Source: Brevibacterium sp.
GTDB taxonomy: Bacteria; Actinomycetota; Actinomycetes; Actinomycetales; Brevibacteriaceae
Length of the DNA: 64,000 nucleotides
Reading direction: 5' to 3'
Assembly (NCBI RefSeq): GCF_031179145.1
Contig: NZ_JAPSIB010000017.1
Coordinates: 21,572-85,571, forward strand
The notes beneath the pieces are model-generated. The model was given only the letters and a program-made list of their open reading frames with translations, was not told the origin of the DNA and did no database searches. This document shows, piece by piece, positions 41,009-49,300 of the stretch (positions are counted from its first letter, which is position 1; every line of letters begins with the position of its first letter). The position numbers were made by a program, and so were the translations under genes.

Positions 41009-41455
41009 CTACATCGTCTGCAGCGCAGTCATCGTCCACCGGGTGGTGAGCAGTTCCAAGCGGACTGCCACCGCCCGGAAGCGGTTGTGGGTGCGGACGA
41101 CGACCGCCACCTCGGCGACCGTTTCGTCGATCCGGCAGACCCTGGCGCTGCCGGCCTGCACCCTCCGGCGGGTTCCGAGATCGCCCATCGGCTTCACGGG
41201 TGCCAGCTCCGCACGCAGTCGGGCACGCTGGTCGATCTTCTCCAGCAGCTCGCGGTCGACCCATCGGGCGATGGAATCGCTGCGCCTGACTCCGGCGAAC
41301 ACCTCCAGGCAGGCCACGGCCAGGGATTTGGCGGTGGCGGCGATCCGGGCATCGTCGCCGTCGCCCGGCGCCACTGCGGGAGCCTGCGCCCTCCGGCCGA
41401 TCGGCCGCGGAGGTTCGGCCGCACGCGGGCGGGTGAGGACCAAAGGGGCGGTCAT
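41009..41455 (-). CDS. Rv3235 family protein
   Basis: AKSLAVACLEVFAGVRRSDSIARWVDRELLEKIDQRARLR...CRIDETVAEVAVVVRTHNRFRAVAVRLE; downstream of secA. Confidence 0.8.
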   Translation of the reverse strand: MTAPLVLTRPRAAEPPRPIGRRAQAPAVAPGDGDDARIAATAKSLAVACLEVFAGVRRSDSIARWVDRELLEKIDQRARLRAELAPVKPMGDLGTRRRVQAGSARVCRIDETVAEVAVVVRTHNRFRAVAVRLELLTTRWTMTALQTM

Positions 41456-42312
41456 GGCTGGATCTCCAATCGTTGTCCGGGCATGATGAGATTCGGGTCT
41501 GGGCCGATCGTGTCCCGATTGTCGGCGTGGATCTCGCGGACCAGCGCAGCCGCGGTCGAACTGTCCTCGGCGTGCGCGAGCGCGATCGACCACAGGGAGT
41601 CACCGGACCGGACAGTGTAGGTTCCCGCAGCGGCAGGACCGTCGACAGGACCGTCGACAGGACCCTCCGCACGACCCGCGGCAGGGCCCTCGGCAGTACC
41701 TCCATCCGCATCCCGCTCTGCGCTGTCCTCGTCGCCGCTGTCCCGCTCTGCGCTGTCCTCGCCGCCGTCGGAGTGTCCACCGGTGTCTCCACTTCTAGGA
41801 GGCTCGGTCGGCCAGGCGGGATCCAGAGGTGGGTCGGGTTCCGTGTCCCCGGACTCCTCTGTCTTTGCCGGCGCAGTCCTCTCGTCCTCCTCATTCGCGG
41901 CCTCCGCCGGGGTGGTCGGCCATCCGGGATCGGGCGGCGAGGCAGCGGAGGACCAGTATGGCTCCGAGGTCAGCGACGCCGCCGCGGTCGAGGGGTGCGG
42001 CAGGGCGTGCCCGGCCTGGGCCACCAGTCCCGCCGAGACCACGGCGGCGACGCTGGAGCGCAGCAGCAGCGGGCCGAAGCGCAGGAGCATCGCGCTCAGC
42101 CGCCGGCGCAGTCGGCCATGCGGGAGCAGGCGCAGGGACAGGGAGAAGAGCGAGACCAGACCGATCCGGGTGAAGGCCAGCGCTGCGGTTCCGGCGAGGA
42201 TGAGCACGAGCAGATCCGCAGTCGTCCACGGGGCGCTCAGTCGTGTCCACGCGACGGCATACCCGCCGAGGAGTACCAGCCATGACGACGCACAAGCGAT
42301 CAGTAAATACAC
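41452..42312 (-). CDS. LysM-domain membrane/secreted protein with acidic repetitive linker
   Basis: N-terminal TM segments; C-terminal YTVRSGDSLWSIALAHAEDSSTAAALVREIHADNRDTIGPDPNLIMPGQRLEI. Confidence 0.85.
   Translation of the reverse strand: MYLLIACASSWLVLLGGYAVAWTRLSAPWTTADLLVLILAGTAALAFTRIGLVSLFSLSLRLLPHGRLRRRLSAMLLRFGPLLLRSSVAAVVSAGLVAQAGHALPHPSTAAASLTSEPYWSSAASPPDPGWPTTPAEAANEEDERTAPAKTEESGDTEPDPPLDPAWPTEPPRSGDTGGHSDGGEDSAERDSGDEDSAERDADGGTAEGPAAGRAEGPVDGPVDGPAAAGTYTVRSGDSLWSIALAHAEDSSTAAALVREIHADNRDTIGPDPNLIMPGQRLEIQP
41711..41770. repeat. In-frame 30-bp tandem repeat within the LysM-protein linker
   Basis: tcccgctctgcgctgtcctcg... at 41711 and 41741 (encodes repeated EDSAERD). Confidence 0.8.
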
Positions 42313-42461
42313 GTTGACTGCCCTTCGTTGGGTTAGTTCACCAACTATGCATTCCGGTCGCGTTTGATGTCAATAGATAATTCTGAACGGAACTGAACAC
42401 TGCCGACATCTGACAGAGAAGTGTCTTGTCAGCGACTTCGGGCTGGGGCAGGCTTCACTCT

Positions 42462-42977
42462 ATGGATGACCGGATCAACGCGCTGCTCTCGGACCTCGAG
42501 GCTATGCACAGCTCACAGGAGGTGCACGCCAGACGGGGTGAGTTGGCGGAGGAGCTGGCGGCGCAGGCTGCTGAGCGGACCCTCGTCGAGCGGCTGCGTG
42601 GGAGCCTCGGCCACCCCGTCCAACTCAGGGTGGCCGGGCGCGAGGTCGCCGGCACCGCCGACTTCCTCGGCGCGGGGATTCTCGTGGTGACGGGGATCGA
42701 GACCGTCGTGGTCTCCCTGTCCAGCGTCGTCGAGGCGAGAACACGCGCGCGACGGCATCAGAGGGAGGTCGGAGGTCTCGAGCGCTTGGGCATGGGCTCG
42801 GCGCTGCGGCGGCTGAGCGCGGCGAGGGAGGAGCTGACCATCGTGCTCACCGGCGAGGGCGGCACGATCCGCGGGCACGCCGAGATGGTGGCCTCGGACT
42901 ACCTCGAGATCGCCGGGAGGATCATTCCCCACCACGCGATCGCACTCGTGTCGGCGCGGATCAACCCGTTCGCATGA
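42462..42977 (+). CDS. Conserved actinobacterial hypothetical protein
   Basis: Uninterrupted ORF with sensible start (MDDRINALLSDLEAMHSSQEVHARRGELAEEL...). Confidence 0.65.
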   Translation: MDDRINALLSDLEAMHSSQEVHARRGELAEELAAQAAERTLVERLRGSLGHPVQLRVAGREVAGTADFLGAGILVVTGIETVVVSLSSVVEARTRARRHQREVGGLERLGMGSALRRLSAAREELTIVLTGEGGTIRGHAEMVASDYLEIAGRIIPHHAIALVSARINPFA

Positions 42978-42991
42978 ACGCGAGCGAGCCG

Positions 42992-43213
42992 TCAGTCGTC
43001 GATGGAGCCGGACTTGATCTCGTGCTCGGTCCGTTCGTACATGCGCTGGATGTACGCCTCGATCTCGGACTTCTCGACCCGCCACTGCCCGCGTCCGCCC
43101 ACTTTGATGGCGCGGAGGTCGCCGGTGCGCACCAGAGCCCGGGCCTGGGCGATCGAGACGTTGAGCAGGTCGGCCACATCGGTGAGTGGCAGGAAGCGGT
43201 TTTCGACAACCAT
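42992..43213 (-). CDS. Small excisionase/BldC-like MerR-fold HTH DNA-binding protein
   Basis: NRFLPLTDVADLLNVSIAQARALVRTGDLRAIKVGGRGQWRVEKSEIEAYIQRMYERTEHEI. Confidence 0.85.
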   Translation of the reverse strand: MVVENRFLPLTDVADLLNVSIAQARALVRTGDLRAIKVGGRGQWRVEKSEIEAYIQRMYERTEHEIKSGSIDD

Positions 43214-43341
43214 GAGAAGCCTTTCTCTGTCACCGGTGATCTGATTTTTGCCAAAAGCATTGCTTTGACCTCATTTGATGCTCAATACTATCACTACTAC
43301 ACGGTTTCCGTCAGAGGAAACTTGAGGATTCAGGGGATGCA

Positions 43342-43986
43342 ATGGAGCTCTCGAAACGTTTCCGCCGCCCGCGCTGGACCGATGCCCGTCTGCTCATCGG
43401 AGCGGTCCTGGTCGTCCTCGCCGTCATCGCGACCTACCTCCTCATCGAGGCGGCGACATCCACGACGAGGGTCTGGGCCAGTGCGTCCTCCCTGGTGCCC
43501 GGTCAGGAAGTCGGCTCCGACGACCTGGTCGTCGCCGAGGTGAACCTGGCGGACGTCGGGGACCGCTACGTCTCGGCCGATTCCCCGCTTCCGCCCGACT
43601 CGAGCGTGCGCAGCGTCGTCGCGCCGGGTGAGCTGCTCGCCGCCTCGGTGCTGGTGCCTCTGCCCGAGCTCTCGGGCCGGACGGTGGCGATCGACGTCGC
43701 CGGGTCGGTTCCGTCCGGGGTCGACACCGGAAGCCTTGTCGACGTGTGGGCTGTGCCCGAATCGAACGGCCTCGATGAGGTCGAGGCGGAGCCGACGCAG
43801 ATCGTGACATCTGCGCCGGTGGCTGACATCACCCGGGAGACAGGGAGCTTCGGGGTCGGCGATGGGGCGCGGATCGAAGTCTTCGTCCCGATCGACGAGC
43901 TCGCCGGACTGCTCACGGTGCTCGACGGCAACAGCATCCTCTCGGTCGTCGGAGCACCCGGGGACTCGACAGGGACCCGGCGATGA
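43342..43986 (+). CDS. SAF/RcpC(CpaB)-like membrane-anchored protein
   Basis: Single N-terminal TM then VWASASSLVPGQEVGSDDLVVAEVNLADVGDRYV (SAF-like); paired with the following CpaE-like ATPase. Confidence 0.65.
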   Translation: MELSKRFRRPRWTDARLLIGAVLVVLAVIATYLLIEAATSTTRVWASASSLVPGQEVGSDDLVVAEVNLADVGDRYVSADSPLPPDSSVRSVVAPGELLAASVLVPLPELSGRTVAIDVAGSVPSGVDTGSLVDVWAVPESNGLDEVEAEPTQIVTSAPVADITRETGSFGVGDGARIEVFVPIDELAGLLTVLDGNSILSVVGAPGDSTGTRR

Positions 43987-45257
43987 CGCAGGTGGTCCTG
44001 GCTGTCGACTTCGAACTCGACCTCATCCTGTTCGAACTTCTCAGCGAAATCGAGGACGTGACCACCGTCGCCCGGCCCGCGGACGACGTCGAGCTGCTCG
44101 CCCACGCGCGGACGGGCGGTGCCGACGTCGCCGTCGTCGGCCAGTACTTCCCGGGCCTCGATGCCGATGTCGTCGCTGCGATCACGGCCACCGGGACCAA
44201 GGTCCTCGGATTCGGCAACGACGCGGACGCCCTCGGATCGCTCGGCGTGACGCGCAGCATCGCCTCGACAGCGGACTCGGCGACGATGCGTGCCGGCCTC
44301 GACGAGGTCCTGCACTCGACTCTGGTCCCACCCCGGCCGAGCCGTCCGCCGGGCCCCGAGCGCGGAGCCGGAAGGATCCTCACGGTGTGGGGGACAGGAT
44401 CGTCCCCCGGCCGGACCGCCACCGCCGTCAACCTCGGCGACCACGCCGCCAGACAGGGACACCGGACCGTCATCGTCGACGCCGACACTGTCTCGGCGAT
44501 GGTCGCGACCAGCCTGGGGCTGACCGAGGAGTCGTCCCACCTGGCGAGTCTGTGCCGACGGGAGGCCGAGAAGAACCCGCCGGTGGACGTCGAAGATGTT
44601 CCGCACGCGGTCATCTCCGCGGACCTTCACGCGGTCACCGGGCTGACCCGCGCCGACAGATGGCCGGAGGTGCGCGCGGGGACCCTGACCGCGGTCCTGA
44701 ACCGGCTGGCGACGATGTACGACCTCGTCATCGTCGATGTCTCCGACCGCTGCGACCCCGACGACGAGTTCGCCGATCCGTTCTACGATCGGCACTGCGC
44801 CACCCGGGCGGCCCTGGACGCGGCGGACACCGTGCTCGTCCTCGCCGCCGGTGACCCGATCGGACTGCAGCGACTGGTCAGGCTGCTCGGCACCGAGCGG
44901 GCCGAGCGGATCAGGGAGAAGTCGCGCCTTGCCATCACGAAGGTCAGGGCAGGAGCCGTGGGGCACCGTGCCGAGGACCGGATCCGGGAAGTGCTGACGC
45001 GATTCCTCAGTGCTGCGCCCGACTTCGTCTTCAGCGACGACCGGTCGGGACTCGACGCGGCGATGCTCGCCGGACTGACCCTGCACGAGGCGAACCCGAG
45101 GTCGCAGCTGAGCCGAGAATTCGCCGAGGCGGTTGAGGAGCTGGTCCCGGCGCGCACCCGCTCACGCAGACACCCCGGCACGCCCGACAGCGGTCGGCGG
45201 GGTGCCGGCAGGAGCGCTCGACGGAGACTGCGGGGGTTCGGCGCGGCGAAGTCCTAG
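43983..45257 (+). CDS. CpaE/MinD-like P-loop ATPase
   Basis: RILTVWGTGSSPGRTATAVNLGDHAARQGHRTVIVDADTVSAMVATSLG...YDLVIVDVSD; 4-bp overlap with upstream gene. Confidence 0.75.
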   Translation: MTQVVLAVDFELDLILFELLSEIEDVTTVARPADDVELLAHARTGGADVAVVGQYFPGLDADVVAAITATGTKVLGFGNDADALGSLGVTRSIASTADSATMRAGLDEVLHSTLVPPRPSRPPGPERGAGRILTVWGTGSSPGRTATAVNLGDHAARQGHRTVIVDADTVSAMVATSLGLTEESSHLASLCRREAEKNPPVDVEDVPHAVISADLHAVTGLTRADRWPEVRAGTLTAVLNRLATMYDLVIVDVSDRCDPDDEFADPFYDRHCATRAALDAADTVLVLAAGDPIGLQRLVRLLGTERAERIREKSRLAITKVRAGAVGHRAEDRIREVLTRFLSAAPDFVFSDDRSGLDAAMLAGLTLHEANPRSQLSREFAEAVEELVPARTRSRRHPGTPDSGRRGAGRSARRRLRGFGAAKS

Positions 45258-45272
45258 CGCGGCGAAGTCTTA
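45241..45272. repeat. 16-bp tandem duplication overlapping the stop codon of the CpaE-like gene
   Basis: gcgcggcgaagtccta / gcgcggcgaagtctta; each followed by g, giving TAG at 45255 and 45271. Confidence 0.85.
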
Positions 45273-45283
45273 GGATGGGGGGC

Positions 45284-45742
45284 ATGGCCATCCGCTGCTA
45301 CATCCCGACGACCCTGTCCGCGCTCGAGACGGCGGTCGACTCCGGCTATGCCGTTGCTCCCGACGCCGAGGCCCGCGGATTGCGCGGCGAAGAGGGGGAG
45401 GCGAAGGAGTTCGACGCCCTGTGCATCGCCGCGGCACTCGCCGCCACGGAGGCGCTGGAGGGTCGCGATGGATCAGCGCCACCCTCCCCGCGTGCCGTGG
45501 TTGCCTTCGACGCGCCGGAGACGTGCCCGCGGGAGATGCTCATCGAAGGATTCGAACTCGTCCGCCTCGAGAGGCTCGACCCCAGCGCCATGGTGAGCAT
45601 CCACGTCGACGAGCCCGATGTCTGGGAGCGTGCGGTGGCCGTGGCCGAAGCCGAGGGTCTCGAGGCTGCGGAGGACCACCTCGGCGACTCGGATCTGCTC
45701 TGGTACGACGTCACGGAACTGCCCGATCTGCTCCGGCCCTAG
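45284..45742 (+). CDS. DUF6912 family protein
   Basis: MAIRCYIPTTLSALETAVDSG...AMVSIHVDEPDVW...DLLWYDVTEL. Confidence 0.75.
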   Translation: MAIRCYIPTTLSALETAVDSGYAVAPDAEARGLRGEEGEAKEFDALCIAAALAATEALEGRDGSAPPSPRAVVAFDAPETCPREMLIEGFELVRLERLDPSAMVSIHVDEPDVWERAVAVAEAEGLEAAEDHLGDSDLLWYDVTELPDLLRP

Positions 45743-45767
45743 CCGTCCGGGCCGATCTGCTCCGGCC
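45723..45767. repeat. Exact 16-bp direct repeat (period 29) flanking the DUF6912 stop codon
   Basis: ccgatctgctccggcc at 45723-45738 and 45752-45767. Confidence 0.85.
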
Positions 45768-45780
45768 GCGTCCCCAGCGG

Positions 45781-46257
45781 CTATGCCGCGAACGTCGCCA
45801 GTCGCTGACCCAGCTTCTTCTCGAGCACGGGAGCGACGGCAGACTCGATCATTGAGCCGAAGAGCGGGACCGAGGAGCTGATCTCCGCTCGCACATCCAC
45901 GGCGGTGCCCGCTCCCGTCCCGCTTGCGTCCCTGTCGATGAGGGTGATGAGCGCATCGATCTCGACGGGAACGCCCGCCGCATGAGCGGTCATCCGGACC
46001 TCCGTCGATGCGCCGACGATGTCGCCGGGCAGAATGTAGACCTCGACCAGCTCGGCGCTGCTCGGCAAACGCGACGCCAGCGCCTCGGGCAGGTCCGAGG
46101 CCGACATCGGAGTCGTCACCTCGACCCTGGTGTCGGCGTCGAGGCGTTCGAGCCGGGCTCGGGATCCGAGCGAGTCCCAGAGCGCGGCGTCGGAGAGTCG
46201 GGCCAGGAAGGCTGAGCGGTCGAGTGACGTCTCGCGGTGCAGAGTCAGAGTTCGCAT
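45781..46257 (-). CDS. DUF2505 domain-containing protein
   Basis: RSAFLARLSDAALWDSLGSRA...RVEVTTPMSASDLPEALASRLP...DVRAEISSSVPLFGSMIESAVAPVLEKKL. Confidence 0.8.
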   Translation of the reverse strand: MRTLTLHRETSLDRSAFLARLSDAALWDSLGSRARLERLDADTRVEVTTPMSASDLPEALASRLPSSAELVEVYILPGDIVGASTEVRMTAHAAGVPVEIDALITLIDRDASGTGAGTAVDVRAEISSSVPLFGSMIESAVAPVLEKKLGQRLATFAA

Positions 46258-46399
46258 GCCTCCAGTCTGCCAGCCGGTGCGGCGACCGCGGCAGAGGTCC
46301 GTCCGGCGTGCCTTTCCCGGCGTTTGAGCATAGTGTTGGTCGTGGCGATTCTGACCCGGATCGCATTCTCAACTGTGCATTGATCGTAGAGGTGGCAAG

Positions 46400-49300
46400 G
46401 TGTCTCAGGTCTCGTATTCGGAGATTGCAGAAGAGTGGAGGAAGCTCAAGGGGCAGGCGGCCCCGGAGAACTTCATCGAATCGTACTTTCCGCGTTTTGA
46501 CCCGGGCGCTCCCGAGACCGCACCGCAGGCGATGGCCGCCGCGGCGGCTCACCACTACGCCCTCGGACTCGAGAACGACGGCACGGCGCCTGTCATCGAG
46601 ATCTGCAACCCGCCGGTCGACTCCCCGGAGTTCCTCGGCAATCACACCGTCATCGCGATGGTCCTGGCCGACATGCCGCACCTCGTCGCCTCGATCGTCA
46701 GCGATCTGGCAACCGCAGGCCACGCGATCCGCCTGGTCCACCATCCGATTCTCGCCGTCGACGGGCACGGATCGCAGCTGACGGTCCTCTCCCGCGCCGA
46801 GGCGCCCGCCGTCTCCGCGGACACCGCCGGCCTCCCGTTGGTGAGTGAGATGACGGAGACGCCCGCCACGGACATGCCCGAGCAGCAGTCGTGGATCCGG
46901 ATCGAGATCGATCGCATTCCCGAGGCGGAGTTCGGCGACCTCGAGGAGCGGCTGCGCAGCGTGCTCTCCTACGTCAGCGCCGCCGCCGGCGATGCCCGTG
47001 CGATGGCCGACAAGGCCCGCGAGATCGCCGCCGAACTCCAGGCGAAGCCGCCGCGACCCGAGCTCGCCGGTGAGGCCGAATCCGCCGCCGAGCTGCTCAC
47101 CTGGCTCGACGGGCACTTCACGTTCCTCGGCTACCGCGAATACGACTACTCCCAGACCGATGGCCACAGCGAACTCGAACCTCTCGAGCACACCTCGTTG
47201 GGCATCTCCGCCCTGCGCCCGCTGACGAAGTCCCAGCTGAACTCGGCCGTGGCAGCGAAGGCGCTCGAGCCGCACGTGCTCGTGCTGACGAAGGCGAACT
47301 CCCGGTCCCGGGTCATCCGCGGTTCCTACATGGACTACATCGGCGTCAAGACGTTCGACGAATCCGGACGGATCGTCGGTGAGCGCCGCTTCGTCGGCCT
47401 CTTCAAGCCTGAGTTCTACAACGACAGCGTCCTCAACATCCCCATCATCAACCGCAAGGTCCGCAAGATCCTCTCCGCCAGCGGGTACCCCTCCGGGTCC
47501 CACTCGGCCAACGAGCTCCTCGGGATCCTCGAGACCTACCCGCGCGATGACCTCATGCACGACAGCACCGAGGCGATCTTCGACATCGTCATGCAGATCG
47601 TCGACATGCAGGAGCGTCGCCAGACCCGCGTGTTCATCCGCCGCGATCCCTACCAGCGCTTCGTCTCGGTCATCCTTTATCTGCCCCGCGACCTCTACGA
47701 CACGGGTGCCCGAGTCCGGGTCCAGGAGGTGCTGCGCGACTTCTACCATGCCCAGAGCGTCGATTTCGATGTGCTGCTCTCCGAATCCGCGCTGGCCCGC
47801 ATCCACTTCGTCGCCCGCGTCTCCCACTCGGGTGCGCTGCCCGAGATCGACGAGGACGCCGTGAAGAACCGGATCGTCGGCGCCGTGCGCTCCTGGTCCG
47901 AGGACGTCCACGCCTTCCTCGCCCCGACCGAGAGGTGGGACACTGGCAACTCCATCGCCCGGGCCAACACCTGGTCGAAGGCGTTCCCTCCCAGCTACAA
48001 GGAACACCACACTCCGGCCGATGCGGTCGCCGACGTGGAGCGGTTCGAGGCCCTGGAATCGGGCCGCGGCCCCTCCGTCCACCTTTACCAGCCCGCTGCC
48101 GACGACAACGCCTCGGTGCGGTTGGCCCTGTACCGTCGCGACCGCATCGGGCTGTCCGGGGTGCTTCCGTTCCTCACCGCATTCGGCGCCACGGTCCTCG
48201 ACGAGCGGCCGCACGAACTCGACATGCCCGACGGCAGCCACCGCTACATCTACGACTTCGGGCTCAAGTTCGACGAAGACCTCGACGATGCCGACTACGA
48301 GCGGATCGCCGCGGCCTTCATGGCCGGCTGGGAGGGCAAGAAGGAGGCAGGCGTCTTCGACCGCCTCGTCGTCTCCGGCCTCGACTGGAAGCACGTGACG
48401 ATCATCCGTGCGCTCGGCAAGTACCTGCGCCAGGCCGGCTTCACCTACTCCGACGCCTACGTCGGCGAGGTCTACAGCGCCAATCCGGTGATCTCGGGCC
48501 TGCTCGTCGACTACTTCACCGCGAAGTTCGACCCCGCGGTCGACGATTCGACGCGTGAGGCGAAGATGGAGGAACTCAACGAGTCAATCGAATCGACGCT
48601 GACCGAGGTGGCCAGCCTCGACGCCGACCGAGTGCTGCGCTCCTCGCTCGAACTGCTCCGCGCCACCGTGCGGACGAACTACTACATCGACGAGTCCGGC
48701 GACCTGCCGACCGCGCTCGTGCTCAAGATCCGCCCTACGGAGCTCAGCTTCGTCCCCAAGCCCAAGCCCGCCCTGGAGATGTGGGTCTATTCGCCGCAGG
48801 TCGAGGGCGTGCACCTGCGCTTCGGCACGGTGGCTCGCGGCGGACTGCGCTGGTCGGACCGTCGCGACGACTTCCGCACCGAGGTGCTCGGACTCGTCAA
48901 GGCCCAGATGGTCAAGAACGCGCTCATCGTGCCCACGGGTGCCAAGGGCGGCTTCTTCCCGAAGCAGCTGCCCCCGATGACGGACCGCGATGCATGGATG
49001 GCCGCCGGCCAGGCCGCCTACGAGGTGTTCATCGAAAGCCTGCTCGAGGTCTCCGACAACCTCGTCTACTCGGGCGGCGTCCAGCAGGTCGTCCACCCCG
49101 AGAGGGTTGTCCGTCACGACGGAGACGACTACTACCTCGTCGTCGCCGCCGACAAGGGGACCGCCCGCTTCTCGGACGTCGCCAATGCGATCGCCGAGCG
49201 CCGCGGATTCTGGCTCGGCGATGCCTTCGCCTCTGGCGGCTCCGTCGGGTACGACCACAAGAAGATGGCCATCACCTCGCGCGGAGCGTGGAAGTCTGTG

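Noticed and set aside
43983-45257. CpaE-like ATPase P-loop GTGSSPGRTAT lacks the KGGxGKT lysines
   Set aside because: To my knowledge this actinobacterial family commonly has a G-A/S-P-G-R-T variant, so probably family-typical rather than a lesion.
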